In this document: in pieces, positions 18,047 through 27,336 of the stretch | Position numbering within the stretch: the stretch's first letter is position 1 | Layout of the letters: the number at the start of each line of letters is the position of its first letter | The notes under the pieces: model-generated | Databases searched by the model: none | What the model saw: only the letters and a program-made list of their open reading frames with translations | Told to the model about the DNA's origin: nothing | Made by a program: the position numbers and the translations under genes | Assembly (NCBI GenBank): GCA_026415505.1 | Contig: JAOAGY010000033.1 | Coordinates: forward strand, 1-64,000 | Direction of reading: 5' to 3' | DNA: 64,000 bases | DNA from: Chlorobiota bacterium | GTDB taxonomy: Bacteria > Bacteroidota > Ignavibacteria > Kapaibacteriales > NICIL-2

Positions 18047-19215
18047 ATCGGCGTCGGATCGGCGTGTACGTTCACATTCCCTTTTGTCAGCACAAGTGCT
18101 CGTACTGCGACTTTTATTCGGTCGTCTCGCTCGATGCGATGGATCGCTTCGTCGAAGCGCTCTGCCACGAGATACGTCTGCGAAGCGAGTATGCATCGGA
18201 AGTCGAGGTGGCAACGATGTTTTGGGGAGGAGGTACGCCGTCGCTACTCGACCCGGACCAGTTCGAGCGTATCGTCGGGCAGCTCGATGAAACGTTTCGT
18301 TTTTCGAGCGACCTGGAATGGACGATCGAGGCAAATCCTGGCACGGTTGCTCTCGACAAACTCCGTGCGTATCGGCGTTCGGGAGTCAATCGCATCAGCT
18401 TCGGTGTGCAGTCGTTCGACGACGGAGAGTTGCGCTTCCTCGAGCGCATTCATTCTGCACGCGATGCCCAGCGAGCAGTCGAGCTGGCGCGATCTGCCGG
18501 CTTCGACAACATCAACGTCGACATCATGTACGCACTGCCGGGGCAACGAACAGAGACACACCGCGCCAACATCGAGCGCGCATGTGCACTGCAGCCCGAA
18601 CACATCTCGGCATACAGCCTGGTGTACGAGCCGAACACGCCGCTGTATCATCGCATGCGGCGCGGAGAGATTCTCCCGCTCGCCGACGAGCAAGAAGCCG
18701 AGCTTTATATGCTCACCGCCGAGCTGCTCGAACGTCATGGCTACCGGCAGTACGAGGTATCCAACTTTGCGCAGCCCGGGCGAGAATGCCGGCACAATTT
18801 GCTCTACTGGCACCGAGGCGAATATCTCGGTTTCGGTCCGTCGGCACACAGTCACTGGCGCAACGTTCGGTGGAGCAACATCCGCAGTGTGCATCGGTAC
18901 GTCGAAGCGGTGATGAATGGGACGTTCCCGATCGCGATGAGCGAGCAGCTTTCGATCGAAGAGCAACGCAATGAAACAGTTTTTCTCGGCTTGCGTGCCG
19001 ATGGCGTCGAGCTGAGCGTCGTCGAGCGGCTCTATGGTTGCTCGATAGCGGGTGCCGTCGCCGACCTGATCGAGCGGTGGAAGCAAGAAGGATTGGCGAC
19101 GTGCGACGGCACAAAGTTGCGCTTGACCGCACGTGGCTATGCGGTGTGCGACGGACTCACCGTCGAACTCCTCGACGTGCTCGAACGCTCGTGCGAGGTT
19201 CGCCAGGTTTTGTAG
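18043..19215 (+). CDS. hemW: HemW-like radical SAM protein (coproporphyrinogen III oxidase-like heme chaperone)
   Basis: 390 residues from ATG 18043 (ATGA overlap with the preceding stop). Y-V-H-I-P-F-C-Q-H-K-C-S-Y-C gives the cluster cysteines C15, C19 and C22 (CxxxCxxC). F-W-G-G-G-T-P-S and a C-terminal HemN-type winged domain follow. The exact P-F-C-x-x-K-C-x-Y-C-D-F pattern is that of HemW, a heme-binding chaperone, rather than true oxygen-independent HemN, but both were long annotated as coproporphyrinogen oxidase. The last 60 residues end in a V-R-Q-V-L tail. Confidence 0.88.
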   Translation: MNRRRIGVYVHIPFCQHKCSYCDFYSVVSLDAMDRFVEALCHEIRLRSEYASEVEVATMFWGGGTPSLLDPDQFERIVGQLDETFRFSSDLEWTIEANPGTVALDKLRAYRRSGVNRISFGVQSFDDGELRFLERIHSARDAQRAVELARSAGFDNINVDIMYALPGQRTETHRANIERACALQPEHISAYSLVYEPNTPLYHRMRRGEILPLADEQEAELYMLTAELLERHGYRQYEVSNFAQPGRECRHNLLYWHRGEYLGFGPSAHSHWRNVRWSNIRSVHRYVEAVMNGTFPIAMSEQLSIEEQRNETVFLGLRADGVELSVVERLYGCSIAGAVADLIERWKQEGLATCDGTKLRLTARGYAVCDGLTVELLDVLERSCEVRQVL

Positions 19216-19263
19216 ATTGCAACGCTGTAGCGAAACAGTACGTTCAACATACCGTCCTCTTCG

Positions 19264-22200
19264 ATGGAAAAGACAGCACAGTGGATTCACCGCAGTTTCG
19301 CCGCAATTGCACTGGCGGTGTCACTGATCACCTATTCGCTGACAGTTCAACCGACCGTACCGTTCTGGGATTGCGGTGAATTCTCGGCAGCAGCGGCGTG
19401 GCAGCAAGTGCCGCATCCGCCGGGCGCGCCGTTTTTCTTGGCGGTGGGAAGGCTGTTCCACCTGTTGCTGCCGATCGGCGGTCAGCCGGCATGGGATACG
19501 GGCATCCGCATCAACTTCGTGTCGGTCGTTGCATCGGCACTGACGGTGTGGCTGCTCTACTTGACGATCGTCAAAGTCATTGTCCATTTCCGCCAGCGGA
19601 ACATCGAAAGTGCAGCCGATGCACTAGCTGTCTGTGGAGCTGCGCTCGTCGGGGCATTGGCGCTCAACTTTTCCGATACGTTCTGGTTCAACGGCGTCGA
19701 ATCGGAAGTGTACGCCTCTTCGTCGCTGATGGTGCAGATCATCGTGTACCTGATGATGCGATGGAACGAAGAGGCGGACAACCCCGGGCACGAGCGATAC
19801 CTGCTGGCTATCGCGTACTTGATCGGTCTTTCGACCGGCGTTCACTTGCTCTCGATACTAGCGATTTTCTCGATCGTGTATCTGGTGTACTTCCGTCGCT
19901 ATCGAGCTTCGACGAAAAACTTCATCGTCGCCAGCATCGTTGCTCTCGTTGCGTTTTTCTTGGTGTACAAGGTGATTTTGATGTGGGTCCCGACGTTGCT
20001 TGCGGGGAATCTTCCGTTCAAAAACGAGCTGCGCGAATACTACGTGGAGAACGAAACATGGGTTCGCTTGCTTGCGATCGGTGCGATCGGACTTGTCGGT
20101 TATGGCATCTATTACGGTGCCAAGCGTGCAAAGCCGGTGCTTCAGTTGGCGTGCACGGCATTTCTGCTGATGTTGCTCGGCTATACGACGTACACGCACG
20201 TGTTGCTCCGCGCCAACGCCGATCCACCGATGAACGAAAACAGCCCGAAGACCTTCCGAGCGCTTGTGTCGTACTTGGGGCGTGAGCAATACGGCGAAGC
20301 ACCGCTTCTGTTCCCGCGTCGCTACGAGATGCAGGACCCGCAGAAAATCAGCAACTATCGCAAATACGGCAAGTGGTACGAGCCGACCACCAAACAAGTC
20401 ACGCGCAAGGATGGGCGTGTCGTGAGCATTCCGGAGCTGAAGCGACTCAACTACGCCGGCGAACTGAACTACCTGTGGCAGTACCAAATCAACCACATGT
20501 ACATCCGCTACTTCATGTGGAATTTCGTCGGGCGAAGCAGCGATCTGCAAGATGCTGGCTGGACGTTCGTTTCGACGAAAGAAGCCGAGATGAAGAACTT
20601 CAACAGCGGCTATCGCGATCGCTTCCCGGTTCGCTTTTTCGCATTGCCGCTCATTGTCGGACTCGTCGGCTTTTTCTACCACATGCGTGCCAGTCGCTCG
20701 ATGTGGTTCGTCTATCTGGTGATGTTTCTGATGATGGGCGTGCTCGCGGCGATCGCACAGAATCAGCAAGAACCGCAGCCTCGGGAGCGTGACTACTTTT
20801 ATGCCGGCTCGTTCATGGTATGGTGCTTGTGGATCGGCGTCGGTACGTATGCGATCATCGAGCAGCTCGCCAAGCGATTGTCGCTCGCAGCAGCAGCGTC
20901 GCTCGGTACTGTGGCAACGTTGATCGCCGTTCCCGTCAACATGGCGATCGGCGGGTGGCCCATCCATTCGCGTGCAGGTAACTACGTGCCGTTCGATTAC
21001 TCGTACAACATTCTCCAGAGCTGCGAACGGGATGCGATTCTTTTCACCAACGGCGACAACGACACGTTCCCTCTATGGTACTTGCAGGATGTCGCCGGCA
21101 TTCGACGCGACGTCCGCGTGGTGAACCTGAGCTTGGGCAACACGCTCTGGTACATCGATCAGTTGAAAAATCTCGAACCATGGGGCGCCAAGAAAGTCCC
21201 GATCTCGTTTCCTGATTCGATGCTGCGCACTGACGAAGACAGCGACCAAGCACTGACGTATTCGATCGGTCAGCCGGAAACCGTTCGTGTGCCGGTCGAT
21301 CGAGACATCCTTCGCAAATTCACGACCGACACGGCGTACATCAATCGTGGCTACATGGAATGGACGTTCACCGGTCAGCGCTACGGGAGCGAAGGTGGGC
21401 AGCCTGTCTATTTGATTCGCGTGCAGGACAAACTCATCCGCAACATCATCGAGACTTCGCGATTTAGGCGACCGATTTACTTCTCGGTTACAGTCGGGTA
21501 TCCGGGGAGCGATGTATTCGTCGGCTTGGGAGATTTCTTGCGGCTCGAAGGGATGGCTTACCGCATATGCCCTGCGCCACAGCGTCCGAACGTCAGTGGT
21601 ATGGCTATAAACGACAGCATTATGAAGCAATGTTTGATGACCGATATTCCGGCTGACGTTGCGTACACCGAGCCACATTACGGCTTCAAATTCCGTAATC
21701 TCGACAACAGTGGGGTGTACTACGACGAACCGACGCGGAATTACCTCGACACGTATCGGCGTTTGTTCCTCTACTACACGTCGTATCTCCTGCAGGAGCG
21801 CCGCGATCGCGCGGGGGCAGTCGCTGTGCTCGATCGAATGAATGCGGTCATCTCGCCAGAGCAATTCCCGATCAATTACATCGACATGCAGAATATCGCC
21901 GAGTTCTACTGGGCATGTGGACAGCTCGACAAAGCGCACGACTTCGCCAGACGAATCGTCGAACGCACCAAGCTCATCATCAACAATCCAGCCTATGCCG
22001 ACTACGAAAGCGGAGCGCGAAGCCCGTACTACCCGCCGCATCTGTACCTGGCTGATGCGTATGTTCTGCTCGGTCGGATCAAGGATGCCGAACGAACATT
22101 GAACGAGTACCAATCCATCGCAAGCGACGATCCACGCATACCGGTGCGGCGGGAGTTGCTGCCTGTGTGGGAATTGCTCGCACAAAAACGCTACACCGAA

Positions 22201-22329
22201 GCATTGGCGAAGCTCCAGCAAATGCAAGCCGAGTACATGCTCCAACCTGGCAAGCAAGCGTATGCGAGCGATCTGCGCCGCTTGATCTTCGACGTGCAGC
22301 TTCTGCTCGACGGTCAGAAAAGTTCATGA
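19264..22329 (+). CDS. DUF2723 membrane protein, GT117-type glycosyltransferase with C-terminal TPR-like region
   Basis: 1021 residues. The DUF2723 signature is near the N-terminus: F-W-D-C-G-E-F (35-40) followed by H-P-P-G-A-P-F-F, placing the acidic pair D36 and E39 at the lumenal loop after helix 1 as in GT-C enzymes. About ten membrane helices occupy residues 10-560, then a large periplasmic part, with TPR-like helices from about 830 to 1010. GT117 members use lipid-linked sugars to modify proteins or other acceptors in FCB-group bacteria; the acceptor is unknown. A polyprenyl-phosphate glycosyltransferase starts 2 bases downstream, a plausible donor-maker. Confidence 0.85.
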   Translation: MEKTAQWIHRSFAAIALAVSLITYSLTVQPTVPFWDCGEFSAAAAWQQVPHPPGAPFFLAVGRLFHLLLPIGGQPAWDTGIRINFVSVVASALTVWLLYLTIVKVIVHFRQRNIESAADALAVCGAALVGALALNFSDTFWFNGVESEVYASSSLMVQIIVYLMMRWNEEADNPGHERYLLAIAYLIGLSTGVHLLSILAIFSIVYLVYFRRYRASTKNFIVASIVALVAFFLVYKVILMWVPTLLAGNLPFKNELREYYVENETWVRLLAIGAIGLVGYGIYYGAKRAKPVLQLACTAFLLMLLGYTTYTHVLLRANADPPMNENSPKTFRALVSYLGREQYGEAPLLFPRRYEMQDPQKISNYRKYGKWYEPTTKQVTRKDGRVVSIPELKRLNYAGELNYLWQYQINHMYIRYFMWNFVGRSSDLQDAGWTFVSTKEAEMKNFNSGYRDRFPVRFFALPLIVGLVGFFYHMRASRSMWFVYLVMFLMMGVLAAIAQNQQEPQPRERDYFYAGSFMVWCLWIGVGTYAIIEQLAKRLSLAAAASLGTVATLIAVPVNMAIGGWPIHSRAGNYVPFDYSYNILQSCERDAILFTNGDNDTFPLWYLQDVAGIRRDVRVVNLSLGNTLWYIDQLKNLEPWGAKKVPISFPDSMLRTDEDSDQALTYSIGQPETVRVPVDRDILRKFTTDTAYINRGYMEWTFTGQRYGSEGGQPVYLIRVQDKLIRNIIETSRFRRPIYFSVTVGYPGSDVFVGLGDFLRLEGMAYRICPAPQRPNVSGMAINDSIMKQCLMTDIPADVAYTEPHYGFKFRNLDNSGVYYDEPTRNYLDTYRRLFLYYTSYLLQERRDRAGAVAVLDRMNAVISPEQFPINYIDMQNIAEFYWACGQLDKAHDFARRIVERTKLIINNPAYADYESGARSPYYPPHLYLADAYVLLGRIKDAERTLNEYQSIASDDPRIPVRRELLPVWELLAQKRYTEALAKLQQMQAEYMLQPGKQAYASDLRRLIFDVQLLLDGQKSS

Positions 22330-22330
22330 C

Positions 22331-23074
22331 ATGAGAGCAGGTGGGAGCGACGAGCAGCAGCCGTATGTGTCGTTGATCGTTCCAGCGTACAACGAGCAGG
22401 AGCGCATCGCAGCGACGCTCGAGCGAATACTCGACTATGTGCGTCGCCAAGCGTACTCGTGGGAGATTCTTGTCGTTGACGACGGTTCGCGCGACGACAC
22501 GGCAGCAATAGCCGCATCGTTTGCGCCGCAGGTTGCCGTGCATTCGCTCGTGACGAACCGTGGGAAAGGTGCCGCCGTGCGAACGGGGATGCTCCTGGCG
22601 CGGGGGCGGTATCGTGTTTTTACCGATGCCGATCTTTCGACGCCGATCGAGGAGCTCGAGCCAATGCTTGCAGCGTTCGAGCGCGGAGCAGACGTCGTGA
22701 TCGGTAGCCGTCGACTCGAACCGGGTTCGATCAAAAAGCACCAGCCGTGGTATCGCGAGATCATCGGCATCATGGGCAATAAACTCGTGCAGACGCTGTT
22801 GCTGCCTGGCTACGAGGATACTCAATGCGGGTTCAAGGGATGCACCGCCGAGGCAGCCATCGAAATTTTCTCACGGGCGACCATCGACGGCTTTGCTTTC
22901 GATATCGAGATGATCTACCTTGCCGAGCGGCTCGGCTTTCGGGTCGAACAGATACCGGTCGAGTGGTACAACGACGAACGCACGCGTGTTCGTGCCGTTC
23001 GGGATACGTTGCGGACATTGCGCGATGTCTTTGCGATTCGGCGGTCCCACCGAGGTGCTCCTATTCGATCGTGA
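22331..23074 (+). CDS. Dolichyl/polyprenyl-phosphate glycosyltransferase-like GT2
   Basis: 247 residues, no membrane helix. GT-A motifs: I-V-P-A-Y-N-E (16-22), V-V-D-D-G-S (D50, D51) and T-D-A-D-L-S-T-P (98-105), then G-S-R and D-T-Q-C-G-F-K-G. This is the layout of ALG5/dolichyl-phosphate beta-glucosyltransferase. Such enzymes charge polyprenyl phosphate with a sugar for GT-C enzymes, and the gene sits one base after the GT117 gene. The pair is probably a small protein or lipid glycosylation module. Confidence 0.85.
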   Translation: MRAGGSDEQQPYVSLIVPAYNEQERIAATLERILDYVRRQAYSWEILVVDDGSRDDTAAIAASFAPQVAVHSLVTNRGKGAAVRTGMLLARGRYRVFTDADLSTPIEELEPMLAAFERGADVVIGSRRLEPGSIKKHQPWYREIIGIMGNKLVQTLLLPGYEDTQCGFKGCTAEAAIEIFSRATIDGFAFDIEMIYLAERLGFRVEQIPVEWYNDERTRVRAVRDTLRTLRDVFAIRRSHRGAPIRS

Positions 23075-24704
23075 CATTGACGCGGTATCGCCGTGCGATG
23101 GTCGTTGCCGATGACCGAGCATCGTGTTCGGTTGCGAATCCCCAGAGTTTGACGCGAAAGGCGGTATGACCACTGAGCATGATTTCTTCGACGTAAGCAC
23201 GATAGCCGCGTTTTTCCCATTGTTCGGCTTGGTGAAGAGCATCTCGTTCTCGGTATGCATAGCCTACAATCAACTCGTAGGGGAGTAGCGATGGGTCGAG
23301 CCAACGAAACTCGACACGCCGATCGAGATCGTATTCGGTCGGTGACTGTGGTGCTGGATACAGTGGCTTGAGTCCGCCGATAGCCTTCATCCGAAGTTGG
23401 GCGGGTTGAACGCCGCGGCTCGACAGTGCCGTCTTGACTGCGAGTACTCGTTCAACCGAAAGCGATCGCATCGCCTCATCGGTGCCTTCACCGAAAGCGT
23501 GACCGATCAGCTCGATGCGTTGGGATGGATTCGCTCGGAGCACTTCGGCAATCGCATCGAGCAGCGGTCTGTAGGCTGAATCGAGTTCGCTCGATCCGTT
23601 GTTGAACAGCGCGACGATTTGCCGTGCAGGTAGTAGCACGCTGGGCGGAAGAACCGTTATCGAATCGAGATACGAAGCGTCGTCTCCATTGCACTCCAGA
23701 GATAACGTCGTTCCCGGTGTAATGTCGGCAGCAGCCTCGACAGGAATTTTCACCGAGACAGAGCTGGCGATTTGTTCGGCGCGAACGATTTCAATGAGTG
23801 TATGAGCGAACGCCTCTTTATCGCGGTCGGAATAGAAAGGGTACGATTTGCCGCCGGTGTATGCACCGATAGCCTCCCACGGAGCTACTTCGACGGTCGG
23901 ACCGAGTGTGACAGAGTAAATCGGCGTTTCGGAGCGTTGTGCTACTCTGATGAGGTCCACAGGTACGACATCGTACGATGCGTAGTCGTCGCTGCCGGTA
24001 ACGACAATGACTGCCGAAGGTCGGTATCGCTCCAATGCCCAGAGAATCGAGTAGTACAAGCGCGAGACTCCAGTGTAGTCGCTACTACGATCGAACAATG
24101 TACCGAGGCTTGGTAGTTCGCTATGATGCGTCATCGGCAATGCCTCGATAGCCGTCGTCCCAGCGAGGACGATTGCCAGTGAATCGTCCGGACCGAGTGC
24201 CCAGCCGAGCGAGTCCATCGTAGCGCAAATGAGGTGACGATACCGCCTCGTGCTGGATGATGCGTCCAGACACAACACAAGGCGCAAGGAATGCTCGATC
24301 CAAATGTTCTGGCGAAGTTTCGGCGATGCAGCAAAGCTGTTTCTTTTTCCGTCGGCAGAGCGGAGATGCAGGTTCCAGCGAAATTGCTCGTCGGGGATTC
24401 CAACGAGCGCATTGCCGAAGCTATCGAGCAAGGCGAAGCGCACAGCGACAGTGCCGCTGCTATCGGTAGGAAGTCGCCATCCCAGTGTACGAAGCCGCAT
24501 TGGAGTGCCGACGGTATATGCCGCAACCGAGCGCAGCATCGGTGTCGGAGTCGTCGAAGGAACAAGATGGAAGCTTCGGACAGGAGCAGTGCCGGAGATG
24601 ATGGCATCGGTATCGCTCTGTGCGCGAAGTACGACGCAAACGAGCACAATTGCGGCAATCTGAATGGAAAGTCGAAATTGTCCGGGCATGGCTGCAGTGT
24701 GCAT
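23061..24704 (-). CDS. vWA-like/OmpA/SPOR-type envelope protein
   Basis: 547 residues from ATG 24704; ATG 24689 (542 residues) is equally good, as neither has a clear ribosome site. A signal peptide ends near A-Q-S. Residues around 150-320 resemble a von Willebrand A domain (V-L-C-L-D-A-S-S-S-T in place of DxSxS). Residues around 370-490 are an OmpA peptidoglycan-binding domain: L-F-N-N-G-S-S-E-L, then I-E-L-I-G-H-A-F-G-E-G, L-S-V-E-R-V-L-A-V-K, and D-R-R-V-E-F. The last 60 residues look SPOR-like, with aromatic and basic strands. It probably anchors an outer-membrane assembly to the wall. It overlaps the preceding GT2 by 14 bases, tail to tail. Confidence 0.7.
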   Translation of the reverse strand: MHTAAMPGQFRLSIQIAAIVLVCVVLRAQSDTDAIISGTAPVRSFHLVPSTTPTPMLRSVAAYTVGTPMRLRTLGWRLPTDSSGTVAVRFALLDSFGNALVGIPDEQFRWNLHLRSADGKRNSFAASPKLRQNIWIEHSLRLVLCLDASSSTRRYRHLICATMDSLGWALGPDDSLAIVLAGTTAIEALPMTHHSELPSLGTLFDRSSDYTGVSRLYYSILWALERYRPSAVIVVTGSDDYASYDVVPVDLIRVAQRSETPIYSVTLGPTVEVAPWEAIGAYTGGKSYPFYSDRDKEAFAHTLIEIVRAEQIASSVSVKIPVEAAADITPGTTLSLECNGDDASYLDSITVLPPSVLLPARQIVALFNNGSSELDSAYRPLLDAIAEVLRANPSQRIELIGHAFGEGTDEAMRSLSVERVLAVKTALSSRGVQPAQLRMKAIGGLKPLYPAPQSPTEYDLDRRVEFRWLDPSLLPYELIVGYAYRERDALHQAEQWEKRGYRAYVEEIMLSGHTAFRVKLWGFATEHDARSSATTIARRYRVNVTIE

Positions 24705-24725
24705 ATCCACAGAGCGACGTTCGAG

Positions 24726-24734
24726 CAAATTTAC
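24726..24734 (-). promoter_or_regulatory. Promoter -7 box TAAATTTGC for the OmpA-type gene
   Basis: Exact TAnnTTTGC match, 21 bases before ATG 24704 and 36 before ATG 24689. Confidence 0.45.
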
Positions 24735-24859
24735 TTTCCTTCAGTGCAGCATCTTCCAGACCGCAACAGTTTCTTTGTCGAGTGCCGATACTTTGCTTTG
24801 GAAAACTGGCACGTTTTTTCCATAGAGCTGCAAGACGAACAGATCATGGAGGATTGACG

Positions 24860-25423
24860 ATGGCAGATGTCGAGCAAGAACTCACACCTGCCGAGGAAGC
24901 GCCGAAGAAAGGCATCCGTCTGCCCGTTCTGATCGGCATTATTCTCGGCATCATCGTCGTGCAGGCAGGAATCGTCCTGGCTGCACTGAAGATATTCGCA
25001 CCAGGCTCTGAAAATCGTTCGCAACAGACACCGACCGAGCATGCCTCGGTGAGCAGCGATTCGACGACCGACGAGGACGATCAGCCGGGTCCAATTCTGG
25101 TTCAAAAGGTCGAGGGTATTGTCACACCGAAAAACGACTTGTTCATCAATCCTCGCGGGTCGTCGTCGCATATCGTTGTCGTTTCTGTCGGCATCGAAGT
25201 TTCGCCAGCCGAGAAAGCCAAAGAAGTCGAAGAAAAATTGATGATCCCGATTCAGGATCGCATCATCGCGCGTGTATCGAGCTATTCGCTCGACGAGCTA
25301 CAGGATCTCAAGCTACGCGATTCGCTGCGATTGATCATTCGCAACGATCTCAAGCCGTATTTCAACGCGCTCGACGGCGTCAAGATTCGCAACGTGTATT
25401 TTCCAAAGTTCGTCATCCAGTGA
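24860..25423 (+). CDS. fliL: Flagellar basal-body protein FliL
   Basis: 187 residues from ATG 24860, set by a good GGAGGA six bases upstream, unusual in this window. One membrane helix (about 20-46), then an acidic low-complexity linker (55-75) and the FliL periplasmic domain, with I-V-V-V-S-V-G-I-E-V near its start and K-I-R-N-V-Y-F-P-K-F-V-I-Q at the end. FliL stabilises stator engagement at the motor. It starts a three-gene run with fliM (7-base gap) and fliN. Confidence 0.8.
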   Translation: MADVEQELTPAEEAPKKGIRLPVLIGIILGIIVVQAGIVLAALKIFAPGSENRSQQTPTEHASVSSDSTTDEDDQPGPILVQKVEGIVTPKNDLFINPRGSSSHIVVVSVGIEVSPAEKAKEVEEKLMIPIQDRIIARVSSYSLDELQDLKLRDSLRLIIRNDLKPYFNALDGVKIRNVYFPKFVIQ

Positions 25424-25430
25424 TACTGCG

Positions 25431-26429
25431 ATGCCGGAGTTTCTGACCCAAGAGGAAATAGACAGCTTACTCCAAGCCGCCCAAGAAGAGGCTCTCGGCG
25501 GGCATCAACAGCTACGTCAGGACATCGTCAGTTACGATTTCCGCCGTCCGAACCGGATTTCGAAAAATCAGCTTCGGACGATTCAGAACATCCATGAGAC
25601 CTTCGCGGAGACACTTAGCTACTATTTCGTTTCCAAGCTTCAGACCGTTGCCACGGTCAACGTGACGTCGGTTGATCAGCTCTTCTATTCGGAGTACATC
25701 CTGTCGGTTACCAATCCCAATTGCCTGTACGTATTCGACATCGAAGGCGCCGATGGATCGGGTGTCCTCGAAATCAGTCCGCCGCTTGCGCTGACGCTGA
25801 TCGAGCGATTGCTCGGTGGTACTGCCGAACAATCGCGCAAGCCACGGTCGCTCACACCTATCGAACAAGCTGTTCTCCGCGGCGTCGTCGAGCACATATT
25901 GGCTGATCTATCTGCTGCATGGCGCTCGGTGACGGAGTGCACTTTTCGCTACAATCGGTTCGAGAGCGAGCCTGATTTCGTCCAGATCGCACCAGCATCG
26001 GAAATCGTGCTCGTCGTCTCGTTCGATGTCAGCATCGGATTGAATGCGTTCGTCATGAACCTGTGTTTCCCGACGTTCGCACTCGAAGAAGTCATCGCCC
26101 AGCTCTCGACAGAATCCCTGTCAGCACGCCACGCGGGACGCCGGCGTGAACGCGAAAGCGAGAGCACACGCGTACTGCAACAACTTCTGAGCGTGATCGA
26201 GATGCAATTGGTCGCCGAACTCGGCAAAGCGACCATTACCGTGCGAGAATTGCTCGAACTCGACGTTGGCGATATCATCAAACTCGACACGAGTATCACC
26301 GGCGAGCTGACCGTCGCTGTCGGCGACAAACCGCGGTTCGCAGCAAGACCCGGCAAGGTCGAAGACAAAAAAGCAATCCGCATCACGCGCGTGCTCAGCG
26401 CCGAGGACATATTGTTGCACGGTTCGTAA
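25431..26429 (+). CDS. fliM: Flagellar motor switch protein FliM
   Basis: 332 residues. The N-terminus L-T-Q-E-E-I-D-S-L-L is the FliM/FliY CheY-binding helix. The middle CheC-like domain has the paired halves, including E-I-S-P-P-L-A-L-T-L-I-E-R-L-L-G-G. The C-terminal SpoA/FliN-like domain (about 245-332) has E-L-L-E-L-D-V-G-D-I-I-K-L-D and F-A-A-R-P-G. It forms the middle of the switch complex and senses CheY-P. The next gene, fliN, begins 23 bases later. Confidence 0.95.
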   Translation: MPEFLTQEEIDSLLQAAQEEALGGHQQLRQDIVSYDFRRPNRISKNQLRTIQNIHETFAETLSYYFVSKLQTVATVNVTSVDQLFYSEYILSVTNPNCLYVFDIEGADGSGVLEISPPLALTLIERLLGGTAEQSRKPRSLTPIEQAVLRGVVEHILADLSAAWRSVTECTFRYNRFESEPDFVQIAPASEIVLVVSFDVSIGLNAFVMNLCFPTFALEEVIAQLSTESLSARHAGRRRERESESTRVLQQLLSVIEMQLVAELGKATITVRELLELDVGDIIKLDTSITGELTVAVGDKPRFAARPGKVEDKKAIRITRVLSAEDILLHGS

Positions 26430-26452
26430 CACATCTACCCGGAGTATCAGTC

Positions 26453-26869
26453 ATGGCGATGTCGCAAGAAGACATTGATGCGCTCTTGAAAAATATGCCA
26501 GAGCACGAGCAGACGGGCACCGAGGAAAAAATCCCGGTCGCTGAACCGCAGTTTTCCGAAGTCGAGCCCTCCAGCGCTGCCGACACGAACGCAGGGCAGA
26601 AATTCAATCCGAAGCTCGATTTGCTGTACGATCTTCAACTGGTGCTCTCGATCGAATTGGGGCGCACGACGATGATGATCCGCGATATCCTTCGCCTGTC
26701 ACGTGGTTCGGTCGTCGAATTCGACAAGCTCGTCAGCGAACCTGTTGATGTGCTGGTCAATGGCAGAAAAATTGCCGAGGGGGAAGTCGTCGTCATTGAC
26801 AAGCATTTCGGCATCCGCATCACATCGCTGGTCGATCCGAGCGATCGGTTGCGTTCGCTGCGCCGATAG
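26453..26869 (+). CDS. fliN: Flagellar motor switch protein FliN
   Basis: 138 residues. It opens with its own short S-Q-E-D-I-D-A-L-L helix, like FliM, then about 40 acidic residues and a SpoA domain (55-130): L-S-I-E-L-G-R, R-D-I-L-R-L-S-R-G-S-V-V-E-F-D, V-L-V-N-G-R-K-I-A-E-G-E-V-V-V-I-D. FliN forms the lower C-ring. No other flagellar or chemotaxis gene is in the window; a new promoter and panD follow. Confidence 0.93.
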   Translation: MAMSQEDIDALLKNMPEHEQTGTEEKIPVAEPQFSEVEPSSAADTNAGQKFNPKLDLLYDLQLVLSIELGRTTMMIRDILRLSRGSVVEFDKLVSEPVDVLVNGRKIAEGEVVVIDKHFGIRITSLVDPSDRLRSLRR

Positions 26870-26909
26870 CAGCGGCAATAGAGCTGGCGACAGGACGTTT
26901 ATAGTCTCG

Positions 26910-26918
26910 TAACTTTGC
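26910..26918 (+). promoter_or_regulatory. Promoter -7 box TAACTTTGC for the panD operon
   Basis: Exact TAnnTTTGC match, 28 bases before ATG 26947 and 19 before ATG 26938. Confidence 0.5.
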
Positions 26919-26946
26919 GGTGTGCCAATAGCACTCGATGCATGCT

Positions 26947-27333
26947 ATGCGACGGATCATGTTCAAATCGAAAGTTCACCGCGCGACCGTCACTGACGCC
27001 AACCTCCATTACGAAGGCAGCCTAACGCTCGACGAGCTGTTGATGGAAGCTGCCGACATGCTGCCCTACGAGCAGGTGAGCGTCCTCAACATCAACAACG
27101 GCGAGCGGTTCGAGACGTACGTCATTCCCGGTGCGCGCGGCAGTGGAACGGTATGCCTCAACGGTGCTGCTGCCCGTAAAGGGCAGGTTGGCGATCGCAT
27201 CATCATCCTCACCTACGCGGAGATGACCGACGAAGAAGCTCGGCGACATCATCCGACAGTTGTGCTCGTCGATGAGCACAATCACATTACTGAAATCGGC
27301 AACGCTGTCTTTGCCAATCGCCTTCTCGACTGA
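26947..27333 (+). CDS. panD: Aspartate 1-decarboxylase
   Basis: 128 residues from ATG 26947; ATG 26938 would add three residues but the chosen start matches the family's M-x-R-x-M opening. A pyruvoyl enzyme making beta-alanine for pantothenate. The self-cleavage site Y-E-G-S puts the pyruvoyl Ser at 25. [13 protein letters not shown] and the Y-x-x-M-x-D-E-E-A-R-R tail are conserved. The chaperone PanM/PanZ is not visible. It leads a run of four genes, and panC lies on the opposite strand 1.6 kb away. Confidence 0.95.
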   Translation: MRRIMFKSKVHRATVTDANLHYEGSLTLDELLMEAADMLPYEQVSVLNINNGERFETYVIPGARGSGTVCLNGAAARKGQVGDRIIILTYAEMTDEEARRHHPTVVLVDEHNHITEIGNAVFANRLLD

Positions 27334-27336
27334 CCG

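Noticed and set aside
24787-24797. ATACTTTGC before fliL as a promoter box
   Set aside because: Differs from nAnnTTTGC at the conserved A, so it was left out although it may be active.
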